Shown: positions 37,741 to 49,969, counted from the stretch's first letter. The stretch is 64,000 bases of DNA from Bog-473 sp963782415 (GCA_963782415.1 CAWAJT010000004.1:310001-374000); one strand, 5' to 3'. The notes: generated from the sequence alone by a model not told the origin. Made by a program: numbers and translations.

Positions 37741-39773
37741 GTGGCGCTCCTCTCCATGCCGGCGAGAATGCCGGCGACGACCGGGTCCTCCTGAACCTCC
37801 TCCAGTGAGCGGTCGGAGCGAAGCCTCCAGTTGGCCCCGCCGGGCCCGGTCCCGGGGTGGTTCTGTTGCCGTCGTTCGTCCCAGAGCTCCTCGAGGTCGA
37901 CGAGGACGACGGCTGCGTCGCTCCGCGCCAAGTCATGCAGGCAGCCTTCGAGTGCGGCGACCGTGACCTGAGCCTCCGTCAGACCCTGTGTCGGCACGCC
38001 GAGTGCGGCGAGGAGATGGGTGCGCCACTGGGCGCGGCTGCGCTGCGCGGCGGTGCACTCATCTTGCGTCAGGCGACCTTTCACCTCGTCTTCGGTGAGG
38101 TCGTCTCCCCACAGGCGAGCGCCGAACCTCGGGAGGTCGTGCGTCCCGAGTGTCGCCAGGGTCTCAGCCGGCGGCTCGGGGAGGGGTGCGGCTGCGGACG
38201 ACTCGAACTGGAACACCCACGAGCGCAGCATGTGGTCACGTTCCATCCGCGGTCGGACCCCGTCGGGGACTGTGCCCAGGTCCTCGCCGACGACGACGGC
38301 ACCGGCGCAGTATGCCTCCAGGCACACCAGGGCGTGCATCTCGTCGGCCCGATAGGAGACGTAGACCCCCTGACCCCCGCAGCCCTCGGGCACCATGAAG
38401 AGGCGCTGCAGACCCATCACGTGGTCGATACGCAGGCAGTCCGCATGGCGAAAGGCGCGCGCCAGGGCGGCCGAGAAGAAGCGGTAGCCGTCCTCGCGAA
38501 TGCGTTCGGGATGCAGCGGGTGAAAGCCCCAGTCCTGGCCGCCGGGAAAGAACTTGTCGGGCGGGGAACCACCGTGCACGCCGGGCACGAACGAAGCGGG
38601 CGACCAGACCGGGTCGAAGCCATGGGGGTGTGAGCCAACCGGAAAATCGGCGTAGCGGCCGATCGTCTCGCCCGCGAGCATGAGTTGCTCCTGGGCGACC
38701 CATTGCGCGTACAGGTGGTACCGGACGTGCGTCGTGTCGGGTCTGCCCCGGTGGCCGGGATCTTCGAGGCCGGCGCGGAACTCGGCGTACGCCACGAGCT
38801 CGGGATGCCCGAGCCTGAACTCCTCGAGTGCCCGCCAGCGCTCCGGGAGCCGGCAGACGGCCTCCGCCATCGGTTCGAGCACACCTCTCTTCAGGCGGGC
38901 CACCTCCTCGTAGTCCACGAGCGCCGCATGGTGCACGCTGTCCATCCTTTCGGCGAAGCCCGCAGAGGAGACCAGCTCGCGTGCCGCCTCGGCGGCGCCG
39001 AATTCCGGCAGGGTCAACGGATCGACGAAGACCTCGTTGTAGGCCAGCCGGCTCACCGGGAGGTACGGGCTGGGGTCGGCCGGATGATCGAGGAAGGCCG
39101 GATAGAGCGGCAGGCCGCCGAGAATGGAGCCACCTCGAGAGGCCACCCACTCGCCCAGCCGGCGCAGGTCGCTGTAGCTTCCGATGCCCCAGTCCGACGC
39201 GGTTCGCACCGCGTGGAGCGCCATGAAGGCGCCCCACGCGTGGGTGGCCCGCGGGCAATCGGGAGCAGCCACGACGAGCGCAACCTCCGGGGCGCCCGAT
39301 CCCTCCAGTGTGACCCAGTGACGCCCGGGGGGGACGGGGCGGCCCGCCACGGTGCCCAAGTCGAGCGGGATCTCGACGAAACGCCTCCCCTCGACCTCGA
39401 GTTCGGACGCCGGCAGCGTGGTCGCCGATGCGTGGTCCAGGCGTCCCCGGGTCGTCGTCCCATCTTCGAACTCGAGGCTCACCCACACGTCGGACGGCTC
39501 CGCCTCTGCGGGCAGCGTCGCGGTCACCGTGTTCTTGCGACCGATGCGGTGGGTGACCACAGGTTGCAGCTGTCGGCGCACGGCCGCGATGCGCTGGTCG
39601 CGCGGAATCTTCGCCGCGTCCTTCGTGCGGTCGAGCGGTACCCCGAGCGCACGCAGCATGGCAACCACCACATCCTGATCGGCGTGGCGGTTCTGGCCCA
39701 GGCCGTCCGTGTACGAGGCCTGCACGCCGTGGAGCGCGCTCAGGGCAGCGACGTCGGTATCGAGCTCCGTCAC
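37737..39773 (-). CDS. malQ: 4-alpha-glucanotransferase
   Basis: 678 residues of the GH77 amylomaltase family. An N-terminal beta region of about 200 residues precedes the catalytic part: SDWGIGSYSDL, LPVSRLAYNEVFVDP, CLRIDHVMGL with the nucleophile, VVVGEDLGTVP with the acid/base and LGTHDLPRF. GTG 39773 overlaps the mak stop (GTGA), which fixes the start; the open frame upstream of it is antisense-like noise. It would reshape maltodextrins between the branching and TreYZ steps. Confidence 0.92.
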   Translation of the reverse strand: MTELDTDVAALSALHGVQASYTDGLGQNRHADQDVVVAMLRALGVPLDRTKDAAKIPRDQRIAAVRRQLQPVVTHRIGRKNTVTATLPAEAEPSDVWVSLEFEDGTTTRGRLDHASATTLPASELEVEGRRFVEIPLDLGTVAGRPVPPGRHWVTLEGSGAPEVALVVAAPDCPRATHAWGAFMALHAVRTASDWGIGSYSDLRRLGEWVASRGGSILGGLPLYPAFLDHPADPSPYLPVSRLAYNEVFVDPLTLPEFGAAEAARELVSSAGFAERMDSVHHAALVDYEEVARLKRGVLEPMAEAVCRLPERWRALEEFRLGHPELVAYAEFRAGLEDPGHRGRPDTTHVRYHLYAQWVAQEQLMLAGETIGRYADFPVGSHPHGFDPVWSPASFVPGVHGGSPPDKFFPGGQDWGFHPLHPERIREDGYRFFSAALARAFRHADCLRIDHVMGLQRLFMVPEGCGGQGVYVSYRADEMHALVCLEAYCAGAVVVGEDLGTVPDGVRPRMERDHMLRSWVFQFESSAAAPLPEPPAETLATLGTHDLPRFGARLWGDDLTEDEVKGRLTQDECTAAQRSRAQWRTHLLAALGVPTQGLTEAQVTVAALEGCLHDLARSDAAVVLVDLEELWDERRQQNHPGTGPGGANWRLRSDRSLEEVQEDPVVAGILAGMERSAT

Positions 39774-41558
39774 TGCTCGGGGCCGAGGATCTCGAGGATG
39801 CCCCTGGCGGGAATGTCGACCCACGACAGGCGCGTGTTGACCTCGTAGCTGAGTTCGTAGACGGCCTTTTCCAAACGGAAGAAGTCGAGCAGTTGGGCGA
39901 CATGGGCACCGTCGGAGGGCAGATACGGGCTCTGGGCCGCGACCTCGAGGTACGAATCGAGGAACCAGCCGGAAACCCAACGGTGCCAGAACGCGATCCA
40001 TTCCTCGTGGCGCCTGCCGGCCCCCGACTCCATCGAGGAGCCGAACTCGAGGTTGAGCCGTCGCGCCGCGGCCTGCCCCGCATAGTGCAGCGAACGGATC
40101 ATCCCGGCCAGGTCGAACTGGGCCGGCCGCTTGAGCCGCCGCCAGCCGATCGATCGTTTCGGCTCGCCCTCGAAGTCGATGATGAAGAAGTCCTTCCCGG
40201 TCCAGAGGACCTGCCCGAGGTGGAAGTCGCCGTGACAGCGGAGGCGGAACGCCTCGACGGACGCCGCACTCAGGGATCGCAGCCGCTCGATGATCTCCTC
40301 TTCTCGGGCCAGGACCTGACGGACGAGAGGGGACGCCAGGTCCTTCGAGACAGCGTCCCGCAGCACCTGTCGCGTCAGGCTGCGGGCTCCGTGGAACAGG
40401 GCTTGGCGGTCCAGCGCGGTGAGCGGTTCGGGGACGAAGTCGGGGCTCTGTCCGGCGGCAAAGGCGACGTGCATCTCGGCCGTCCGCTTCCCGAGCAGGG
40501 ACGCCCACTCCATGTGCGGTCCCACCAGCGGGTGTGCGGGTTCCAGTTCCCATGGATCGCCCGGCACGGTGCCGTGGGGTGGGACGGTGAGCACCTCGCC
40601 CTCGGAGGTGGTGGCGAGGGCATCCTCGAGTCCGTGCGTGAGGGCGTCGACGACATAGCGCCAGCCGTCACCCTCGTTGGGGACGAACTCCTCCAGGACG
40701 GCCAGCGTCGCCGGCGCGGTCCCGATCCCGCGCCCGCGGTATTCGATGCTCCCTCCCACCCGGGGGGAGTGGGTGAACCGGGCCTGCTCGTTGAGATAAC
40801 GACCGAGTTCGACGCCCGGGTTCACCCCCTCTTCGAAACGGCGCTGGAACTTCACGACGGCGTCGTCGCCCAACAGCACCGAAGAGTTCGACTGCTCGCC
40901 GGAGATCGGGGTCGTGGGGCAGCCCGGCTGCAGGCACCCGTTCAGTCGCCGCAGATTCGGTGACGGGACACCGATGACCTGCCCGTGGCGGCCGGACAGG
41001 ACCCGGCGGCGGGCCAGGACGTCGGTCATGGCGGTGACGAAACTGTTCGAATGCACGGCGTCGACGAGGAGCCCCTCGCCCGAGGCGGTCCGCAGGTCCG
41101 CCACGATCGCGTCGGGGTGCCACTTGCGCATCTCTTCGGCGTCGCTGCCCTCCATGTAGGCCAGGGGCACGACGTAACGCTCGGGCGAGCCAAACTCGAG
41201 TTCGAGTTGGACGATGACGAGATGCGCCACCGGGGCAGATCGATCCGGGCCCGGTCGCCCGGGGCCCGCCGGCGCCGGGATCGGCACGGTGTCCACAATG
41301 GTGGCCGCGGTGATGGTGCGCGACTTCTGGCCGAACCAGCGGCGTTCGCGTACGTAGGTGGGGAGCCAGGTTTCGAAGTGTCGCCGCCCCGGTGCCTCGA
41401 AGATCGTGTCCCATCGCCCGGACGTGGAGAACGCGGGCCGATCACGCCGCAGGTCGTCTGGCTCGTGTTCGAGCAGGAACCAGTAGAAGCCGTGGGGCCC
41501 GAGCGTGATGAAGTACGGCAGCTCGCCGACGGGTGGAAATTCCTGGTTGCCCGAGAGT

Positions 41559-41569
<11 letters not shown>
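39770..41569 (-). CDS. mak: Maltokinase, carrying the tail of trehalose synthase
   Basis: 599 residues as read from GTG 41569. The first about 35 residues (IELSGNQEFPPVGELPYFITLGPHGFYWF) are the final strands of a trehalose synthase beta domain; maltokinase proper then starts around WLPTYVRERRWFGQKSRT. The kinase part has CHGDFHLGQVLW and IDFEGEP, the catalytic and metal-binding motifs of Mak, which makes maltose-1-phosphate for GlgE. The 11-bp overlap with treS and the misplaced TreS tail suggest the two were one TreS-Mak fusion broken by one extra base. Confidence 0.88.
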
Positions 41570-43144
<1,575 letters not shown>

Positions 43145-43148
<4 letters not shown>

Positions 43149-45274
43149 GTCCTGGTCGACTGCTCGACTCGGACCGTGCGCTGACTCAGAGAGAGAACGT
43201 GGCACGGCACGTCGGAGGGATGGAGCCTGACGAAATTGGAACTTCCCTCCCAGACGTACCGGGCGTCGGAGAGGAGGTCGTGTGCCACGTAGGCCTCGTC
43301 CTCTCGGATCCCCAGTCCTGCGAGGTCCAGGGTCACCCAGCCCGACTGGGGATAGTACGGATCGAGGTTGACGACGACGACCACGACATCGGACCCGTCC
43401 GGTGTGTCCCGCGTCTTCGAGTAGCAGATGAGCTGGTCGTTGTCGACGCGGTGGAAGCGGAGGGAGTCGTTGAACTGCAGGGCGGGGTGCTCGCGGCGGA
43501 TCCGGTTCACCAGTGCGATGAAGGGCGCCAGACTGGCAGGGCTCTCGAGGTCCCAGAAGCGAATCTCGTATTTCTCCGATCGGAGGTACTCCTCGGACCC
43601 CTCCTTCTGCGGCAGGTGCTCCTGGAGCTCGAACGCCGGTCCGTAAATGCCGTAGCTGGCGCCGAGCGTCGCCGCCAGGACGAATCGGGCGAGAAAGGCG
43701 GGGCGGCCACCCGACTGCAGTTCCTCGCTCAAGATATCGGGCGTGTTCGGCCAGAGGTTCGGACGGAAGTAGGCCGCGGTCTCCGTACGAGTGAGTTCGC
43801 TCAGATAGGTCTCGAGCTCCCACTTCGAGGTCCGCCAGGTGAAGTACGTGTAGGACTGCGTGAAGCCGATCCGGGCCAGGTGCTCCATCACGCGCGGCCT
43901 CGTAAACGCCTCCGACAAGAAGATGATGTCGGGTGCGTCTGTCCGCACGCTGGCCAGGAGCCATTCCCAGAAGGCGAAGGGTTTGGTGTGGGGATTGTCG
44001 ACGCGGAAGATCGTCACGCCCTGTCGTATCCAGAACAGGACCACGTCACGGAGGGCCATCCACAGCCCCGGCCAATCCTGGCTCTCGAAGTCGATGGGAT
44101 AGATGTCCTCGTACCGCTTGGGCGGATTCTCGGCGTAACGGATGCTCCCGTCGGGCCGGTGGCGGAACCACTCGGGGTGCTCGCGTACCCACGGGTGGTC
44201 GGGAGAGGCCTGGAACGCGAGATCGATGGCGACGTCAATGCCGCGTCCCGAGGCATCGGCGATCAGTGCGCGGAAGTCGTCCATCGTGCCGAGCTCGGGA
44301 TGCAGGGCCGTGTGGCCGCCGGTTGACGCTCCGATCGCCCACGGGCTGCCGGGATCGTCCTCTGCCGCCAAGGTGGACGCGTTGCGTCCCTTCCTCGCGG
44401 TCGCGCCGATGGGGTGGATGGGGGGGAGGTACAAGACGTCGAACCCCATCCCTTCGACGTAGTCGAGACGCCGACGGACATCGGCGAGCGTGCCGTGCCG
44501 GTTGGGATCCGAGGAGGCCGAGCGAGGGAACATCTCGTACCAGGAGCTGAAACGTGCCTTGGCCCGTTCGGCCACGACCACGTACGTCGCGGTGTTGGCG
44601 GCCTTGGCCGGATCGGCCAACGTGCCGAGCAGGGGTCCGACGGGTTCTGAAAACACCACGTCCCCGAGGGATGGAGAGTCGGGACACGCCGCCCCCATTG
44701 CCCATTCACCCATCTGGCGAGAGACGTCGCTCTCCAGACCACGCGGGGCATCGAGCAACGCCTCGGCCAGCCCCGCCAGCATGCGCCGCTCGGTGGCACG
44801 GGCCCGCATGGACGCGGCATCGACCAGGACGGCTCCCACGTGGAGCTCGACGGCGATGTCCTGGCCGGCTGCGACCCGTGCCGCCAGGTCATCCCGCCAG
44901 GTGGCGAACTCGTCGACCCGCGCCCGGACCGAGAACCGGTACGAACCGGGCTCGGTGATAGGGAGCACGCCGTGCCAGCGGTCGTCGAACGATTTGTGCA
45001 TGCGGGCCGTGCTCCACGAGACGCCCAGCTCGTGGCGGTACCGGAGCTCGCACCACAGGGAGGCATGACCGTCGATGAAGGCGTCGGCCTCGACAATGAG
45101 GTCTTCGCCGACCGAGGTCTTGGCCGGCCGCCGGCCGCAGTCGACCTGCGGCCGGACGGCGCGCACCACGGGCCTTCGCCATGCCCGAGGAAGGGGTACG
45201 GGTCCTTCGCCGTTGCGGCTGGGGCCTCGTGCGTCCTCGACGGGCGCGTGGATTCGCGGGCGTGACGTCTCCAT
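43145..45274 (-). CDS. glgE: Alpha-1,4-glucan:maltose-1-phosphate maltosyltransferase
   Basis: 709 residues of GlgE, which extends alpha-glucan with maltose-1-phosphate. N-terminal beta domain (ELRYRHELG, WHGVLPI), inserted helical domain, then the GH13 catalytic part: YLPPIHPIG, DLAFQASPDHPWV, FRVDNPHTKP with the nucleophile Asp and IIFLSEAFTRP with the acid Glu. ATG 45274 is used; a GTG at 45289 is possible, but the AGGAGGT ribosome site overlaps it. It is the first gene of the eight-gene operon and is divergent from a HAD hydrolase gene. Confidence 0.95.
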
Positions 45275-45467
45275 CTGGGTGCGGGACACCTCCTCGGTGG
45301 GCCCCCTACCCGACGGGCGAGCGGGACAAACGGCAGGTGCCGCTGTGCTCGATTGCCACAGCGCCCGTGTCGACAGGGGTTCGTCCCTGTCACCGAACCG
45401 TCACGAAAGGCGTGGCTCATGCGTGCGTCGACCGGGTCGGCCCGAGGAGTAGCCCTAGGCTCAGCGC

Positions 45468-46133
45468 GTGGGCGCGTTCGACCTCGTGATCTTCGACTGC
45501 GACGGCGTCCTCGTCGACAGCGAGCGTCTCGCCGTGCGCACCGAGGCGGGCATCCTGACGGACCTCGGCTGGCCGCTCTCCGAAGCAGAGGTCGTCGAGC
45601 GCTTCGTCGGAAGGTCGGCCGCCGCCATGCACCGGGAGATCGAGCACCATCTGGGTCGTCGCGTCGACTGGGACCTCGAGTTCGAGTCCCCGTGCCGCGA
45701 GGTGTTCGAGCGGGAGCTCGCTCCCGTGGCGGGAGTGGTCGATGTGCTCCGCCGCATTGCCGTCCCGGTGTGCGTGGCGTCCAGCGGTACCCACGAGCGA
45801 ATGCGGTTCACGCTCGGACTCACCGGCCTGTGGAGCCGGTTCGAAGGCCGTATCTTCAGCGTGGAGGACGTCGCCGCCGGCAAGCCGGCCCCGGACATCT
45901 TCGTGCATGCCGCGGCGAAGATGGATGTGACTCCGGGCCGTTGCGCCGTCGTTGAGGACAGCGTGTCGGGCGTGCTCGCCGGCCTGGCCGCGGGAATGAC
46001 CGTCTTCGCCTTCGCCGGTGGCGTCACCGACGCCCGAGCGCTCGCCGTCGGCGACGCGGTCGTCTTTGGCGACATGCGCGAGCTCGCTGCACTGCTGGCG
46101 CCATCGTCTGCTCCAGCGAGTGACGGCCGGTGA
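45468..46133 (+). CDS. HAD-superfamily hydrolase (phosphoglucomutase/phosphatase-like)
   Basis: 221 residues of subfamily IA HAD enzymes. Motif I is VIFDCDGVLVDSE, motif II VASSGTH, motif III GKPAPDIF, motif IV VVEDSVSG. A helical cap lies between residues about 15 and 80. This pattern fits beta-phosphoglucomutase-like or sugar-phosphate phosphatases. It is divergent from glgE, so a role on a sugar phosphate is possible but unproven. Confidence 0.85.
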   Translation: MGAFDLVIFDCDGVLVDSERLAVRTEAGILTDLGWPLSEAEVVERFVGRSAAAMHREIEHHLGRRVDWDLEFESPCREVFERELAPVAGVVDVLRRIAVPVCVASSGTHERMRFTLGLTGLWSRFEGRIFSVEDVAAGKPAPDIFVHAAAKMDVTPGRCAVVEDSVSGVLAGLAAGMTVFAFAGGVTDARALAVGDAVVFGDMRELAALLAPSSAPASDGR

Positions 46134-46152
46134 TGGGGGGTGACGGGGAGTG

Positions 46153-46584
46153 ATGGCGGCAGTGCCCCCTCGCGGCATGTGTGACGAGGTCGCCGACGTG
46201 CTCGTGCGCTATGCGACGGGCATCGACCGTCGGCGGTGGGATTTGTTTCGCACCTGTTTCACGGAGGACTGCGAGGCCGACTACGGCGACATCGGCGTCT
46301 GGCACGGCGTCGAGGCGATCACCGCGTGGATGGAGGAGACCCATGCCGCCTGCGGCACGACGCGCCACCACATCTCCAACATCACGGTGGCGCCGCACGG
46401 GGAGGACGTCACCGCCCACTGCGACGTCGACGCCGTGGTGATGGGTCCCGACAACGCCAGCGGGACGCGGGCCACGGGCTCGTACGACGATGTCCTCGTC
46501 CGGCGGAGCGACGGATGGAGGATTGCCCGCCGCCGCTTCACCCTGGTGAGCGTCCGGCCGGTGCCGGGTTCGGCCGGGGCCTGA
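46153..46584 (+). CDS. NTF2-like/SnoaL-type protein
   Basis: 143 residues with the cone-shaped NTF2 fold pattern: EVADVLVRYATGIDRRRWDLFRTCFTEDCEADYGD at the start, GVEAITAWMEE, TRHHISNITV, and SYDDVLVRRSDGWRIARRRFTL at the end. This matches the SnoaL_4/NTF2-like family, which includes steroid isomerases and dehydratases. A catalytic role cannot be assigned. It lies about 20 bp after the HAD gene and may be co-transcribed. Confidence 0.75.
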   Translation: MAAVPPRGMCDEVADVLVRYATGIDRRRWDLFRTCFTEDCEADYGDIGVWHGVEAITAWMEETHAACGTTRHHISNITVAPHGEDVTAHCDVDAVVMGPDNASGTRATGSYDDVLVRRSDGWRIARRRFTLVSVRPVPGSAGA

Positions 46585-46668
46585 ACGGCGCCTCTCGCTC
46601 CATCGGGCGCTCCTTGCGCACCGCCGGATAGCGTGAGCAGTTGTCGCGCCGTGAACTGGGAGGCACCC

Positions 46669-47778
46669 GTGCAAACCGAAGCAGCTGTGTTGTGGGACCG
46701 TGAGGCATGGAGCGTGGAGCCGATTGAACTCGACCCGCCCAAGGAGGGCGAGGTCCTCATCAAGCTGGCCGCTTCGGGCATGTGTCACTCCGACGAGCAC
46801 CTGCTCACCGGTGACATGCCCGTGCCACTCCCGATCATCGGCGGACACGAGGGTGCCGGCGTCGTCGAAGAGGTCGGCCCCGGCGTGACGGGGCTGGCTC
46901 CCGGCGACCACGTCGTGTTGGGCTTCGTCCCCGCCTGCGGGAAGTGCCCCCCGTGCGCCACCGGGCACTCCAACTTGTGCGATGTCGGCGGCATCCTGAT
47001 GCAGGGACGGCAACTCGACGGCACCGTGCGCCACCACGCCCGGGGCCAGGATGTCGCCACCATGGTCTGCCTCGGCACCTTCGCCCCCTACACGGTGGTC
47101 AACCAGGCCTCGTGCGTGAAGATCCTCGACGACATCCCGTTGGACAAGGCGTGCCTCGTCGGGTGTGGTGTCACGACCGGCTGGGGCTCTTCGGTCTACG
47201 CAGCCGATGTGCAGCCGGGCGACAACGTGGCGGTGATCGGTATCGGCGGCATCGGTGCGTCGGCCGTCCAGGGCGCGCGCCTCGCCGGGGCGGAGATGAT
47301 CTTCGCCATCGACCCGGTGCAGCTCAAGCGCGACCTGGCCCCGACCTTCGGCGCCACCCACGTCGCGTCCTCCATCGAGGAGGCCGCCGGACTCATTCAG
47401 CAGGAGACCTGGGGTCACATGTGCGACAAGGTGATCTGCGCCATGGGTGTCGGGTCAGGACCGTTGATGGATTCGATCCTCAACCTGGCCGCCAAGCGCG
47501 GTCGGGTGGTGGTGACCAACATCCACCCGTGGAACGAGACCGAGGTGAGCATGAACCTCATGATGCTCACCATCTACGAGAAGCAGGTCGTCGGCTCCAT
47601 CTTCGGCTCGGCCAACATCCACTCCGACATCCCCAAGTTGCTCAAGCTCTACCGCAACGGGCTCTTGGACCTCGATTCGATGATCACCAGCACCTACAAG
47701 CTCGGCGACATCAACCAGGGCTACCAGGACATGCGGGACGGCAAGAACATCCGGGGCGTGCTGATGTACGACAGCTGA
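46669..47778 (+). CDS. Zinc alcohol dehydrogenase, NDMA-dependent type
   Basis: 369 residues of the medium-chain dehydrogenase family. Catalytic zinc ligands: SGMCHSDEHL (Cys), GGHEGAGVV (His-Glu) and LVGCGVTTGWG (Cys). The structural zinc site is CGKCPPCATGHSNLC. The NAD loop is GIGGIGASAVQGA. LDGTVRHHARGQDVATMVCLGTFAPYTVV resembles the NDMA-dependent alcohol dehydrogenases of actinobacteria, which keep the nicotinamide cofactor bound. GTG 46669 follows GGGAGG by about five bases. Confidence 0.9.
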   Translation: MQTEAAVLWDREAWSVEPIELDPPKEGEVLIKLAASGMCHSDEHLLTGDMPVPLPIIGGHEGAGVVEEVGPGVTGLAPGDHVVLGFVPACGKCPPCATGHSNLCDVGGILMQGRQLDGTVRHHARGQDVATMVCLGTFAPYTVVNQASCVKILDDIPLDKACLVGCGVTTGWGSSVYAADVQPGDNVAVIGIGGIGASAVQGARLAGAEMIFAIDPVQLKRDLAPTFGATHVASSIEEAAGLIQQETWGHMCDKVICAMGVGSGPLMDSILNLAAKRGRVVVTNIHPWNETEVSMNLMMLTIYEKQVVGSIFGSANIHSDIPKLLKLYRNGLLDLDSMITSTYKLGDINQGYQDMRDGKNIRGVLMYDS

Positions 47779-47799
47779 CCCGCCGCATGCCCGGCGGGT
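47778..47799. terminator. Hairpin after alcohol dehydrogenase gene
   Basis: ACCCGCCG-CATGCC-CGGCGGGT forms a perfect 8-bp GC-rich stem starting in the stop codon region, between two convergent genes. No T-run follows. Confidence 0.45.
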
Positions 47800-47835
47800 G
47801 ACCCGCCAGCGAACGGCGTCGGTCGGTCGCCCGAG

Positions 47836-48366
47836 TTACGCCGCTGCGCCGTGCGTGGCCCAGATGTTGTTGCAGCGCTCGCACACCTCTTCGGGCACGA
47901 TGCCGGCTCGCATCAAGACGGCGAAGGCCTTGCACCCGAGGCACAGTCCGAGGGCCGACTCCAGGAGAGCGGCCGTGGCCAGCAGGCCGAGCACGACCTC
48001 CGCCGCCGTCCAGGAGCCCAGGGCGGTGAGGATCAGGGCGGTGAGCGAGAAGGCGACGCCCATGCCCTGCGCGAACCGCTTTGGCGGGCCGGCCACGGGC
48101 CGCTCGGCGATCGACAGACGCGGCGTCACGACCCGTGTCACGAACTGGCCCAGCGGGCTCAGGCTCGGCCCGGTCAGTACCCGGGCCACGAATCCGTAGG
48201 CGATGACGGCGGTGGCCCACCGCAGGTCGAAGGCGATGGTGAGCACGCACATGAGCACCACGCCAGCCGCGACCAGCCGCGCCGAAACCTCATTGACCGG
48301 GTTGGGGAACGAGAAGAGGGCGCGGACCCGCCCCTGTCGTCTCGCCGTGGTCCTGCTGGCACCCAT
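47836..48366 (-). CDS. DUF4395 membrane protein
   Basis: 176 residues. FPNPVNEVSARLVAAGVVLMC opens the protein; four hydrophobic helices follow, with LGLCLGCKAFAVL and later CERCNNIW. The NPVNE start and the Cys-x2-Cys near the end are typical of DUF4395. Members are often near thioredoxin or sulfur-transfer genes, but none is adjacent here. It is transcribed alone, convergent with the alcohol dehydrogenase. Confidence 0.82.
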   Translation of the reverse strand: MGASRTTARRQGRVRALFSFPNPVNEVSARLVAAGVVLMCVLTIAFDLRWATAVIAYGFVARVLTGPSLSPLGQFVTRVVTPRLSIAERPVAGPPKRFAQGMGVAFSLTALILTALGSWTAAEVVLGLLATAALLESALGLCLGCKAFAVLMRAGIVPEEVCERCNNIWATHGAAA

Positions 48367-48403
48367 GCCTCGCTCCTTCCCGAACCGTCTAATCCTGACC
48401 AGA

Positions 48404-49969
48404 TTAGTCAGGTAGTCGGGGCGCCGACCAGGCCCCTTCAGGCTCGGGCAGAGGTACCGGCTGGGGCGGGGGCGGCCCGACGTAGCGGGCGGCCGGGCGG
48501 ATGAGGCGATTGTGCGCCGCCTGCTCCATCACATGGGTGCTCCACCCGATGGCGCGGCCGGCGGCGAAGGTCGGGGTGAACATCTCGCGCGGGATCCCGC
48601 AGGTGTGCATCACCACGCCGGCGTAGAACTCGACGTTGGTGTAGAGCTGGCGGCCCGGCTTGAGCTCGGCCAGCACGCCGACCGTCGTCCGCTCGACCGA
48701 CCGGGAGAACTCGACCAGCGGTCCGCCCAGCTGTTCGGTCACCGAGCGCAGCAGCAGGGAGCGGGGGTCGTCCGTCTTGTAGACGCGGTGGCCGAAACCC
48801 ATGATCCGGTCGCCGCGCTCGACCGCGGCGCGGACGTAGGCGTCGGCCCGGCCCGGTGTCCCGATGGCGTCGAGCATGTCGAGGGCTCGGCTCGGGGCTC
48901 CGCCGTGCAGCGGACCCGACAGCGCGCCGATGGCGGCCACGACGCCAGCGCCGAGGTCGGCGCCGGTCGACGTCACCACGCGGGCCGTGAAGGTCGACGC
49001 GTTGAACCCGTGATCGATGGTGAGGATCATGTACTGCTCAATGGCCCGGGCGTGGCGCGCACTCGGCTCGTCACCCGTCAGCATGTAGAGGTAGTTGGCG
49101 GCGAAGCCGAGGGTGGGATGCGGTTCGACGGGCTCGTCGCCCTGGCGGAGCCGATGGGCCGCCGCCAGGATCGTCGGTACCACCGCGCACAGTCCGAGCG
49201 CCTGCTCGTACAACTCGTCGGCGTCGATGTCGTGGGTGGGGCGCCAACCGAGCTCGGCCCCCAGGAGCGACACGGCGGTGCGCAGCACGTCGAGTGGCGC
49301 GCCGCGACGGCTGATGGCCGGCAGCACCGTGTGCAGGCCCGGCGGGAGCGAGCGCCGGCCCCTGACCCCCCTGCCGAAGGCCCGGCTGGCCGCGGCGTCG
49401 GGGAGCTCGCCGCGGAAGAGGAGGTGCCACACGTCTTCGAGCGACCGCTTCTCCGCGAGCTCGACGGCGGAGTACTGGCGGTAGTGGAAGAAACCTTCCT
49501 GTCCCCGCACGTCGCCAATCGTGGTCTCCGCGACCACCACCCCTTCGAGTCCCGCCGGCACGTCCCCACTCGTCTCGGTGGCCGGCCGGATGCGGGCCAC
49601 CGCCAACAAGTCGCGCAGGGACACGACGCCCACACAACGCCCGCCCTCGACGACGGGCAGGTGCCGGTAGTGGTGCGAGGTGAGGCTGCCCCACGCGGCG
49701 TCGGCGCGCTCGTCGGGACCGAGCACATCGGGTCGGGCCGTCATCCAGAGGCCGACGTGCTCACGCTCGGGATCGCCCCGTCCCGCTGCCGCACGCAACA
49801 GGTCGCGCTCGGTGAGGATGCCGACGACCTTGCCGTCGTCGGTGACGACCACCGAGCCCGTCTCGGCCTGCTGCATCGTCCGCGCCGCCACGGCCAGGCT
49901 TGCGCCGGCGGCGCACGTCACAGCAGGAGAGGTCATGAGATCACGCACAAAGGTTTCCATAACCTCCAC
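48404..49969 (-). CDS. Citrate synthase with N-terminal tandem CBS domains
   Basis: 521 residues. Residues about 1-130 hold two CBS motifs (VRDLMTSPAVTC, GSVVVTDDGKVVGILTERDLL, LPVVEGGRCVGVVSLRDLL), a module that usually senses adenylates. The rest is citrate synthase: ILTIDHGFNAST and GPLHGGAPSRAL with the two catalytic His, MGFGHRVYKTDDPR, and YTNVEFYAG. In the last motif Glu stands where the canonical catalytic Asp (NVDFYSG) is expected. GTG 49969 is used; ATG 49960 has GGAGG only two bases before it. It is divergent from an HTH-containing citrate synthase. Confidence 0.88.
   Translation of the reverse strand: MEVMETFVRDLMTSPAVTCAAGASLAVAARTMQQAETGSVVVTDDGKVVGILTERDLLRAAAGRGDPEREHVGLWMTARPDVLGPDERADAAWGSLTSHHYRHLPVVEGGRCVGVVSLRDLLAVARIRPATETSGDVPAGLEGVVVAETTIGDVRGQEGFFHYRQYSAVELAEKRSLEDVWHLLFRGELPDAAASRAFGRGVRGRRSLPPGLHTVLPAISRRGAPLDVLRTAVSLLGAELGWRPTHDIDADELYEQALGLCAVVPTILAAAHRLRQGDEPVEPHPTLGFAANYLYMLTGDEPSARHARAIEQYMILTIDHGFNASTFTARVVTSTGADLGAGVVAAIGALSGPLHGGAPSRALDMLDAIGTPGRADAYVRAAVERGDRIMGFGHRVYKTDDPRSLLLRSVTEQLGGPLVEFSRSVERTTVGVLAELKPGRQLYTNVEFYAGVVMHTCGIPREMFTPTFAAGRAIGWSTHVMEQAAHNRLIRPAARYVGPPPPQPVPLPEPEGAWSAPRLPD

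Noticed and set aside
38236..40083. 615-codon minus-strand frame overlapping malQ in another frame
   Set aside because: The malQ frame has all GH77 motifs and a GTGA-coupled start; the alternative frame reads as Arg/Gly-rich noise.
45468..46133. Maltose-1-phosphate phosphatase next to glgE
   Set aside because: The HAD motifs do not define the substrate, and divergent position alone is not enough to name it.
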